Part shown: positions 1 to 6,166 of the stretch, piece after piece
How the letters are laid out: every line of letters begins with the position of its first letter
Numbering within the stretch: position 1 is the first letter of the stretch
NCBI GenBank assembly: GCA_018673255.1
Contig: JABHDC010000099.1
Coordinates: 1-11,637 of the forward strand
DNA from: Gemmatimonadota bacterium
GTDB lineage: Bacteria > Latescibacterota > UBA2968 > UBA8231
Length of the DNA: 11,637 nucleotides
Direction of reading: 5' to 3'
Translations under genes and position numbers: made by a program
The notes under the pieces: model-generated
Databases searched by the model: none
What the model was told of the DNA's origin: nothing
The model's input: only the letters and a program-made list of their open reading frames with translations

Positions 1-1484
1 CCGCGACCAGCCATATTGGTCGAGATGGTGACGGCACCCAAAGCCCCCGCATCGGCGATGATGTGGGCCTCGGTCTCATCGTTGCGGGCATTGAGGATCT
101 GACACGTGACATCAGCTTCCCTTAGCAACTGACCCAACTCCTCAGATTCGGCGACGCTGGCGGTACCAACCAACACGGGCCGACCCTGGTGATGCCAGAC
201 CTGGATCTGGCGCACCAGAGCCGCGTGTTTGGCCGCCCGGTGGGTGAAGAGGATATCCGCCTCATCCTCACGCCGACAACATCGGTTGGGTGGGATCACC
301 ACCACTCCGAGTTGGTACATCTCGGCCAGTTCCTCGGCTGCTGGGCACGCGGTGGCCGTCATGCCACAGATCACCTCGTATTGCTCCAGGAAGTGTTGCA
401 GGGTGATCGACCCGAGAATCACTCCATCGTCACGCCGTTGCACACGCTCCTTGGCCTCGATGGCTGACTGCAGCCCATCTGGCCAGTGGCGGTCGTCGAC
501 GACGCGCCCGGTAAACTCGTCGATGATCTCGACGCGGCCCTGTCGCACGATGTAGTCGACATTGGCTGCCAGCAGAACGCGGGCATGCAGGGCCAGGTTG
601 ACCTGCGTCAGATGGTGGAGATTCTCCGCGTCGTGCAGGGAGCCGCAGGCCAGAGCGGTCTCTACTCGGAGGAGCCCCGCATCGGTCAGATGGACGTTGC
701 GCGCATACTCATCGGTGTCGAAATCGTCGCCTGCCGTCAGACTGCGTACCAGGTCGGCCATTCGTTCGGCGTCGTCACCGGTGGCTTCGACGGCGCCAGC
801 GACGACGAGGGGAACTCGCGCCTCGTCGATGAGGATCGAGTCCGCTTCGTCGACGAGAGCACAGTGAGTTCCACGATGCACCCGATCTGCCATATCCAGG
901 ACCATCTGATCACGCAGATAATCGAAGCCCGCTTCCTTCGCTGTGGCGTAGGTGATGTCACAGGCGTAGGCGGCCCGGCGCATCGTCAGATCCATGCCGG
1001 CCTGGATGATACCGACACGCAATCCGAGGAACCGATACACTGGTCCCATCCATTCGGCATCGCGCTTGGCGAGGTAATCGTTGAAGGTGAGTACATGCAC
1101 ACCTCTGCCGACCAGGGCTCGCAACGACGCGGGGGCGACGGCGGCGAGGGTTTTGCCTTCGCCTGTCTGCATTTCAGCGATCTTGCCGTGATACAAGCAG
1201 ATGGAGGCCAGCATCTGCACATCGAAGGGGCGCATGTGCAGCATGCGACCGGCGACCTCACGCACGAGGACAAACCACGGAACCAGCACATCGTCGAGGT
1301 CAGCGCCTGGTTCTTGCGCCCGCAATCTCAGCGTGGCTGCCCGATTCTGCAGATCCTCGTCTGAGGCGTCAATAATTTCCTGTGCATGCGAATCGATTCG
1401 GGTGAGGACCGACTCGAAGTCACACAGATCTCGTTCGATGGTGGAGCCGCGCAGACGTTCCAGCAGGTGATGGAAGTTGGGCAT
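1..1484 (-). CDS. secA: SecA-type preprotein translocase ATPase, divergent, C-terminus beyond left edge
   Basis: SecA is the cytoplasmic ATPase that pushes preproteins through SecYEG. Reading down from 1484 gives 494 uninterrupted codons. Visible landmarks are FDVQ and KIAEMQTGEGKTL (Walker A, residues about 101-113), HVLTFNDYLAKRDAEWMGP (130-148), VDEADSILIDEAR (Walker B, 211-223), a preprotein cross-linking region (about 230-350) with VDYIVRQG and IDEFTGRV, then GMTATA (374-379), RPVLVGTASVAESEELG (435-451) and STNMAGR (488-494), where the window ends. The second nucleotide-binding motor half, scaffold and zinc-binding tail are not visible. Start 1484 has AGGAG at 1495-1499, 10 bases upstream, and puts Walker A at the usual distance from the N-terminus. 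The frame stays open upstream to an ATG at 1652, but that has no clear ribosome binding site. Deviations from canonical SecA (DEVDS to DEADS, GMTGTA to GMTATA) suggest an accessory or fast-evolving SecA. Family certain; paralogue status inferred. Confidence 0.93.
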   Translation of the reverse strand, partial: MPNFHHLLERLRGSTIERDLCDFESVLTRIDSHAQEIIDASDEDLQNRAATLRLRAQEPGADLDDVLVPWFVLVREVAGRMLHMRPFDVQMLASICLYHGKIAEMQTGEGKTLAAVAPASLRALVGRGVHVLTFNDYLAKRDAEWMGPVYRFLGLRVGIIQAGMDLTMRRAAYACDITYATAKEAGFDYLRDQMVLDMADRVHRGTHCALVDEADSILIDEARVPLVVAGAVEATGDDAERMADLVRSLTAGDDFDTDEYARNVHLTDAGLLRVETALACGSLHDAENLHHLTQVNLALHARVLLAANVDYIVRQGRVEIIDEFTGRVVDDRHWPDGLQSAIEAKERVQRRDDGVILGSITLQHFLEQYEVICGMTATACPAAEELAEMYQLGVVVIPPNRCCRREDEADILFTHRAAKHAALVRQIQVWHHQGRPVLVGTASVAESEELGQLLREADVTCQILNARNDETEAHIIADAGALGAVTISTNMAGR

Positions 1485-1665
1485 TTCGGGCGTGCTCCTG
1501 GCCGGTGAGCGTGTCACAATCTGGCGCTGTGGCACTGGATCATGTGGAACATGAATTGGGCTTCGACAGTCCAGTACCTCCGTGACCTCCTCGCTGGCGA
1601 TCTCTTGACCGAGTTCACTCCAGCAGCATCCTTTGGCTTCAGAGGCCAACATCAAAGGAGACCGA
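1485..1665. promoter_or_regulatory. divergent intergenic region between secA and the plus-strand cluster
   Basis: This 181-base spacer must hold promoters for both the leftward secA-like gene and the rightward cluster. A TTGACC at 1605-1610 could be a -35 element for the rightward genes, but no good -10 sits 16-18 bases downstream, so no promoter is assigned. The minus-strand frame of secA is open through this region, so part of it could code an N-terminal extension instead. Confidence 0.35.
1654..1660 (+). promoter_or_regulatory. ribosome binding site AAAGGAG
   Basis: AAAGGAG lies 5 bases before the ATG at 1666 and decides that start over an in-frame TTG at 1633, which has no such signal. 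Confidence 0.8.
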
Positions 1666-2220
1666 ATGGGCAAGGTATTCGAGGAAATCACCCCTGACTT
1701 GCAGGGATGGATCCAGGCGCAACATATGTTCTTCGTCGCTACTGCACCGATGGCTGAAGATGGCCTGGTAAACTGTTCGCCGAAAGGCATGGACACCTTT
1801 CGCATCATTGGACCCAATGAGGTTGCCTATCTCGACCTCACCGGCAGCGGTGCCGAAACGATTGCACATCTCAAGGAAAACGGACGCATGGTCTTCATGT
1901 TCTGTGCTTTCACGGGTGCGCCGAAGATCGTCCGCCTCCATGGTCAGGGTACGGCGATCACGCCCAATCAGTCTGAGTTCGCCGAACTCAAGGAGCACTT
2001 TCCAGAACTTACCGGAACGCGCAGCATCATTTCATGCAAAGTGCAGCGGGTGAGTGATTCCTGCGGTTATTCCCTGCCGCGTTACGACTACGTCGGTGAA
2101 CGAGACACGCTGACCAAGTGGGCACAAGCCAAGGGTGACGCAGGTCTGAGCGACTACCGACGAGAGAAGAATTCGGCTAGCCTGGATGGCCTGCCGGCAC
2201 TTGCGGCGGACGAGTCATGA
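1666..2220 (+). CDS. pyridoxamine 5'-phosphate oxidase-related FMN-binding protein
   Basis: The 184-residue product belongs to the split-barrel flavin-binding superfamily of pyridoxamine phosphate oxidase. It matches the widespread small subgroup with MFFVATAP (residues 21-28), VNCSPKGMDTFRI (35-47), VAYLDLTGSGAETIAHL (53-69), MVFMFCAF (75-82), RLHGQG (90-95) and DSCGYSLPRYDY (131-142). The length is usual for the subgroup. Members probably bind FMN and are often called general stress or putative redox proteins; their true substrates are mostly unknown, so it should not be named pdxH. There is no signal peptide or membrane segment, so it is cytosolic. Its stop codon overlaps the next gene by ATGA, implying translational coupling, and it appears to be the first gene of the rightward cluster. 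Family assignment is firm; the reaction is not known. Confidence 0.9.
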   Translation: MGKVFEEITPDLQGWIQAQHMFFVATAPMAEDGLVNCSPKGMDTFRIIGPNEVAYLDLTGSGAETIAHLKENGRMVFMFCAFTGAPKIVRLHGQGTAITPNQSEFAELKEHFPELTGTRSIISCKVQRVSDSCGYSLPRYDYVGERDTLTKWAQAKGDAGLSDYRREKNSASLDGLPALAADES

Positions 2221-2618
2221 CCGGGCACTTCAGACATCTCATGATCTACGTCGCCGATATCGGTCGGTCCAAGGCCTTCTATGACAAGGTGCTGGGGCAT
2301 CTGAAGTACAGCCTCGTTCACGGCAGCGACACCTACGCCATGTGGGCACCCGAGGGCGGCGGTTGTGCTTTCGCTATCTCGCAAGGTCCCCTGGACAAGC
2401 GCAGTCAGACACATGACCGCGGTGCACCGGGCTGGCACCACCTTGCCTTCAACGCCGACAGTCGAGAGATCATCGATCGTCTGCACGCAGACGTTCTCGT
2501 CCCCCAGGCGGCCAGCATCTTGGATGCGCCAACGGAGTGTCCGGAATACAGCGAGACGTACTACGCCTGCTACTTTGAGGACCCAGACGGTCTGAAGCTC
2601 GAAGTGGCCACGTCATGA
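2217..2618 (+). CDS. VOC family (glyoxalase/bleomycin resistance/dioxygenase fold) protein
   Basis: A 133-residue vicinal-oxygen-chelate protein made of two beta-alpha-beta-beta-beta modules. Module one starts HLMIYVADIGRSKAFYDKVLG (fewer than usual flanking residues; the start is at residue 7) and module two starts at GWHHLAFNA (72-80), ending in YYACYFEDPDGLKLEV (115-130). Likely metal ligands are His7, His74 or His75, and Glu129, the normal pattern of the fold. Members include isomerases, dioxygenases and resistance proteins; nothing here singles out one reaction. It overlaps the upstream FMN-protein gene by four bases (ATGA), so the two are almost certainly co-translated and may act on related small molecules. 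No signal peptide. The family is confident, the substrate is unknown. Confidence 0.92.
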   Translation: MTGHFRHLMIYVADIGRSKAFYDKVLGHLKYSLVHGSDTYAMWAPEGGGCAFAISQGPLDKRSQTHDRGAPGWHHLAFNADSREIIDRLHADVLVPQAASILDAPTECPEYSETYYACYFEDPDGLKLEVATS

Positions 2619-2650
2619 AGTGGCAGGGCGTGACGTACGGCGACCTGTGA
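2615..2650 (+). pseudogene. possible start-only remnant resembling a creatininase-family N-terminus
   Basis: An ATG overlaps the stop of the VOC gene (ATGA) and opens an 11-codon frame, MKWQGVTYGDL, before a TGA. Creatininase-family amidohydrolases commonly begin with a similar Met-x-Trp-x-x-x-Thr-Tyr/Trp-x-(Asp/Glu) pattern. I infer it might be the stub of a deleted operon gene. Eleven residues are too few to prove this, and it could simply be chance. Confidence 0.2.
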
Positions 2651-2663
2651 CCCCGAGACCCAG

Positions 2664-3449
2664 ATGAACAAGCCAGGTGCCGCTACAAGGATCAGCGAAT
2701 TGCACTCTCTCAGCGATCGTCCTGAACTGTATCCTGGAGACTGGTCCACAGGCGGTAGCGGATACCTGCATCGTAAAGGCTACATGTATCCATTGAGCCT
2801 GGCGCCCGGTCAAACCCTTGCGCAGGCAACCGTGACACTGGATGGCGGATCAGCGCAAACCGGGAGGTCCGCCGCCAGTCTGTCGATGCATCTCGAGCAG
2901 ACCGGCGCAATCGAAGTGGACAAACGCCATCCCGTCGTAGCGGTGGGGTCCAACGCCTATGCCAGACAGATCACCGACAAATTCGCCGGAACCCAATGCG
3001 ATGATACCATCCCGCTATTTCCTTGCGTGACCAGGGCTATCTCCGTCTGTTTCTGCCCCTTCTACGCTTCCAAAGGCTACGTCCCGGCAACGGCGAGCAA
3101 GAGCAAAGGGCATCTGGCACATGTCTGGTTGCAGCTTCTCACCGATGAACAATTCGACATTGTGACGGCTACGGAGGGCAACTACAGCCTTGTGTGGATT
3201 GCCGGAGAAGAAGCGGGACTGACAACGAACTCTGGTCATGCGATCGGTGGTTTTCACACGTACTGGCATCGAGAGGCGCTGATGCTGTTCGGTGATCGAG
3301 TCTACTGCGCGTGGGCCCATCCAGAGATGAAACAGGAGGCTATGACAGAGAGTGAGGTCCTGCATGCGATCTCGGGGCGGGATATCGAGTCCATGAAGAC
3401 GCCAAATGTGATGCTCGCTTCAGGACGTCACGAACGGGGGGAGGTGTAG
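2664..3449 (+). CDS. uncharacterised protein with gamma-glutamylcyclotransferase-like motifs
   Basis: A 261-residue cytosolic protein of no named family. From about residue 90 it shows the marks of the gamma-glutamylcyclotransferase (GGCT) fold: HPVVAVGSNAYARQITDKF (89-107) with the Gly-Ser-Asn loop at 95-97, and HVWLQLLTDEQFDIVTATEG (153-172) followed by NY. In GGCT proteins the loop binds the gamma-glutamyl moiety and the glutamate before Gly in that second motif is catalytic; here it would be Glu171. GYVPATASKSKG (138-149) fits the connecting strand. I recall similar uncharacterised proteins in actinobacteria with GSN and an Ala-Thr-rich loop. The N-terminal 85 residues are unassigned. The start at 2664 has a weak ribosome binding site; Met41 (2784) has AAAGG nearby and is an alternative. 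The gene ends one base before the GH116 start, so the two are tightly coupled. The GGCT relationship is inference from motifs. Confidence 0.7.
   Translation: MNKPGAATRISELHSLSDRPELYPGDWSTGGSGYLHRKGYMYPLSLAPGQTLAQATVTLDGGSAQTGRSAASLSMHLEQTGAIEVDKRHPVVAVGSNAYARQITDKFAGTQCDDTIPLFPCVTRAISVCFCPFYASKGYVPATASKSKGHLAHVWLQLLTDEQFDIVTATEGNYSLVWIAGEEAGLTTNSGHAIGGFHTYWHREALMLFGDRVYCAWAHPEMKQEAMTESEVLHAISGRDIESMKTPNVMLASGRHERGEV
3440..3444 (+). promoter_or_regulatory. ribosome binding site GGAGG for the TTG start at 3451
   Basis: GGAGG inside a G-rich run sits 6 bases before the TTG at 3451 and overlaps the last codons of the upstream gene. It supports both the rare TTG start and translational coupling. 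Confidence 0.8.
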
Positions 3450-3450
3450 G

Positions 3451-6027
3451 TTGCCAGACAACTGGCCATATCTGCGCGAGTACCGCGCTGAGCATCTGCT
3501 GAAAGTCGCCATGCCGCTGGGAGGTATCGGCACGGGTACCGTATCCCTTGGCGGTCGCGGCGATCTGCGGGATTGGGAGATCATGAATCGCCCTTCCAAA
3601 GGATTCGTCCCACAGCAGGGCGACTCCTGGTTTGGTGCGGGCCCTTCTGTACTGCTGCACACCAGCGACGAAGACGGATCGCGGCAGACGCGGTTGCTCG
3701 AAGGTCCCCTGGATCCGGTGCAGTACGATGGCCAGGCGGGGTGTTCGGTGAACAACCACAGCTTTCCGCGCATGGAAGGCGCCATCTATCGGACGGCGTA
3801 CCCACTGGCAGAAATTGCATTCGAATGTGACACGCTGCCGCTGCAAGTGGATCTGCAGGCGTTCAACCCCATGGCGCCTGCCAACGTCAGTGACAGCAGC
3901 ATTCCCGGAGCCGTTTTCCGTTACCGGCTGCACAACCACAGCGCCCGCCCGGTGACAGCGTCTATCGCCTTTTCCCTGCCGAATTTCATTGGTGCAGACC
4001 GTTCGACGCACGAGCTGAATTGTTATGCGGCGCAGCACGAGTACGGTCCCAGGGGCAACGTCAACGAGTTCCGCACAGGAGATGGCTTTCAGGGGATCTT
4101 CATGCGTTCGGAGGGCGTGAGTTCCGAGCACAGCGCGTGGGGGACGATGGCCCTGACGACGACGGCGGCGCACGTCTCTCATCGCACCGATTGGGCGGAT
4201 CTGAGCTGGGGTGACTCGCTATTGGACTTCTGGGACGACCTGACCGCCGATGGCGCGCTGGATCCGAGGCAATCGTCCAAGGCGGACCCCATGGCGACGC
4301 TCTGCCCACAGGTCGTGATCCCGCCGGGACAGGATCGAGAGGTAGTCTTCTTTCTCAGCTGGCACTTCCCCAATCGGCTGGCATGGGAGGCGGCAGATTT
4401 CGACGGGCAGAGCGCGACAGAGACGGACTGCGACGAGACATGCACGCCTGCGGGACACCCCGACTGCGTGGGCAATCACTACTGCACGAAGTACACAGAC
4501 GCCTGGGATGTAGCGCTGCGCGAGATCCCTCGACTTGCCGGGCTGGAAGCAGAAACCGTTGCCTTCGTCGGTGACTTCCTCGCCTCAGACATACCGGAAG
4601 TCATTCGCGAGGCCGCACTGTTCAATCTTTCGACGCTACGCACACAGACGTGCTTCCGAACAGCGGATGGGAAGTTCTTCGGTTGGGAGGGCTGCCACGA
4701 CTATCAGGGCTGCTGCCTGGGATCCTGTACACATGTCTGGAACTACGAGCAGGGACTCGGTTTCGTTTTCGGCGAACTGTCACGCAACATGCGGGACTCC
4801 GAATTTCGCCACAGCACTACCGACCGCGGACAGATTCAGACGCGGATCACGTTGCCTGTCGAGAAGAACCTGGACACTCCCTTCTTCGCCGCCGCCGATG
4901 GCCAGCTTGGTGTCATCATGCGGTTCTATCGCGACTGGCAACTGAGCGGTTCTCAGGAGATGTTCGACGAACACTGGCCCATGGTGCGTAAGGCGATCGA
5001 GTTCTGCTGGATCGAGCATGGCTGGGACGCCGATCAGGACGGTGTGATCGAGGGTTGTCAGCACAACACCATGGACGTCGAGTACTTCGGCCCCAATCCA
5101 CAGATGGGTTTCTGGTATCTCGGCGCCTTGCGCAGCGGCCAGGAGTTGGCTCGCCACGCAGGAGACCATGCCTTTGCGGATCGATGCCGTGGGCTGTTCG
5201 ATTCCGGGAAAAGCTGGATGGAAGAGCATCTCTTCAACGGCGAGTTTTTTGAGCACAAGGTCGTAGCGCCCGGAAGAGACGCGAAAATCGATCCCGGTAT
5301 CATCGGCAATCCGAGTCGCGATGACCTGGACGACCCGATATTGCAGTTGGGCCCCGCCTGTCTGGTCGATCAACTCGTAGGCCAGTACATGGCGCATGCC
5401 TGTGGCCTCGGTGATCTGCTCGATCCGCAGCTGGCAACTAGAACACTCACCAGCATTCGCACCTACAACTGGTGCGACTCATTCCTGGATCACTTCAACC
5501 ACTTCCGCAGCTATGCCATGGGTGACGAGAAGGGCCTGCTCATGGCCAGCTACCCTCGTGGTGGCCGACCGCAGCGGCCCTTCCCGTACTGCAACGAACT
5601 CATGACCGGCTTCGAGTACAGTACAGCAGTGCACATGCTGTATGCGGGCATGGAGACGTACGGGCTGGAGTGCTTCGCAGCGATTCGTGAGCGCTATGAT
5701 GGCCGGCGGCGAAATCCGTACGATGAAGCCGAGTGCGGCCACCACTATGCAAGAGCGCTGGCCAGTTGGGGTGGTATTCTCGCCTGGACGGGCTTCGGCT
5801 ACTCCGCAGTAACGGGCGAGCTACGGATCGGTCGGCCCGGGAAGTCTTTCTTCTCAACAGGCGATGCGTGGGGTACATACGAGCTTAGTGATTCACAGCT
5901 GCGCATTGCGGTGCGTGGTGGGCAGCTTCAGATCGGTAGTGTCGCGTGTACAAGGGCGACGACGATCCTGCCTGAGTCAATTGCTCTGAGCGCGGGAGAG
6001 ACCACGACGATTCCTGTCTCTGAATGA
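3451..6027 (+). CDS. GH116 family beta-glycosidase (GBA2/glucosylceramidase-like)
   Basis: An 858-residue member of glycoside hydrolase family 116, retaining enzymes acting on beta-glucosides or beta-xylosides, related to human bile-acid beta-glucosidase GBA2. The N-terminal beta-sandwich (about 15-370) begins with MPLGGIGTGTVSLGGRGDL (21-39); the (alpha/alpha)6 catalytic barrel (about 375-800) carries GWEGCHDYQG (411-420), CTHVWNYEQ (426-434), the Asp-rich stretch WDADQDGVIEG (525-535), HNTMDVEYFGPNPQMGFWYL (538-557) and NPYDEAECGHHYARALASWG (755-774). By family comparison Glu413 is the likely nucleophile and Asp542 the acid/base. Length is normal. No signal peptide or membrane segment is seen, so a cytosolic enzyme acting on imported glycosides is likely. 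Unusual are two cysteine-rich patches: C327, C331, C339, C345, and C415, C421, C422, C426 beside the nucleophile. TTG start is supported by GGAGG at 3440. Exact substrate unknown. Confidence 0.95.
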   Translation: MPDNWPYLREYRAEHLLKVAMPLGGIGTGTVSLGGRGDLRDWEIMNRPSKGFVPQQGDSWFGAGPSVLLHTSDEDGSRQTRLLEGPLDPVQYDGQAGCSVNNHSFPRMEGAIYRTAYPLAEIAFECDTLPLQVDLQAFNPMAPANVSDSSIPGAVFRYRLHNHSARPVTASIAFSLPNFIGADRSTHELNCYAAQHEYGPRGNVNEFRTGDGFQGIFMRSEGVSSEHSAWGTMALTTTAAHVSHRTDWADLSWGDSLLDFWDDLTADGALDPRQSSKADPMATLCPQVVIPPGQDREVVFFLSWHFPNRLAWEAADFDGQSATETDCDETCTPAGHPDCVGNHYCTKYTDAWDVALREIPRLAGLEAETVAFVGDFLASDIPEVIREAALFNLSTLRTQTCFRTADGKFFGWEGCHDYQGCCLGSCTHVWNYEQGLGFVFGELSRNMRDSEFRHSTTDRGQIQTRITLPVEKNLDTPFFAAADGQLGVIMRFYRDWQLSGSQEMFDEHWPMVRKAIEFCWIEHGWDADQDGVIEGCQHNTMDVEYFGPNPQMGFWYLGALRSGQELARHAGDHAFADRCRGLFDSGKSWMEEHLFNGEFFEHKVVAPGRDAKIDPGIIGNPSRDDLDDPILQLGPACLVDQLVGQYMAHACGLGDLLDPQLATRTLTSIRTYNWCDSFLDHFNHFRSYAMGDEKGLLMASYPRGGRPQRPFPYCNELMTGFEYSTAVHMLYAGMETYGLECFAAIRERYDGRRRNPYDEAECGHHYARALASWGGILAWTGFGYSAVTGELRIGRPGKSFFSTGDAWGTYELSDSQLRIAVRGGQLQIGSVACTRATTILPESIALSAGETTTIPVSE

Positions 6028-6166
6028 CGTCAGCAAGGCGATGCAGGTGGCCACCGGTCTGGCCTTGCCGAAGGATGTCGTGCTGAGGATGAACTCGGAC
6101 TGATCATCGCCGACGAGCAGTGGCGTACGGCTCGGCGATCCACGCTTCTTCCAGACGGACGAACAG
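6028..6166 (+). other. spacer between GH116 and the transglutaminase-like gene, with inverted repeat
   Basis: These 139 bases carry no convincing gene. An 8-base inverted repeat, ATCGCCGA (6106-6113) and TCGGCGAT (6132-6139), encloses an 18-base loop and could form a hairpin; no T-run follows, so it is not a classical terminator. Short open stretches before and after it look faintly coding (for example AMQVATGLALPKDVVLRMNS, 6037-6096) but end in a stop at 6100-6102 and match nothing I know; a decayed gene fragment is possible. Confidence 0.4.

Noticed and set aside
486..1364. 292-codon plus-strand frame
   Set aside because: It lies antisense to the secA-like gene, whose conserved motifs are read from the other strand, and its translation resembles no family.
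1605..1633. TTGACC as a -35 promoter box
   Set aside because: No acceptable -10 hexamer is present at 16-18 bases, so a promoter is not claimed.
1633..1665. Upstream TTG start for the FMN-binding protein
   Set aside because: AAAGGAG sits just before ATG 1666 and family members start at this point.
3340..4182. 280-codon minus-strand frame
   Set aside because: Antisense to the GGCT-like and GH116 genes, Arg-rich, no recognisable domain.
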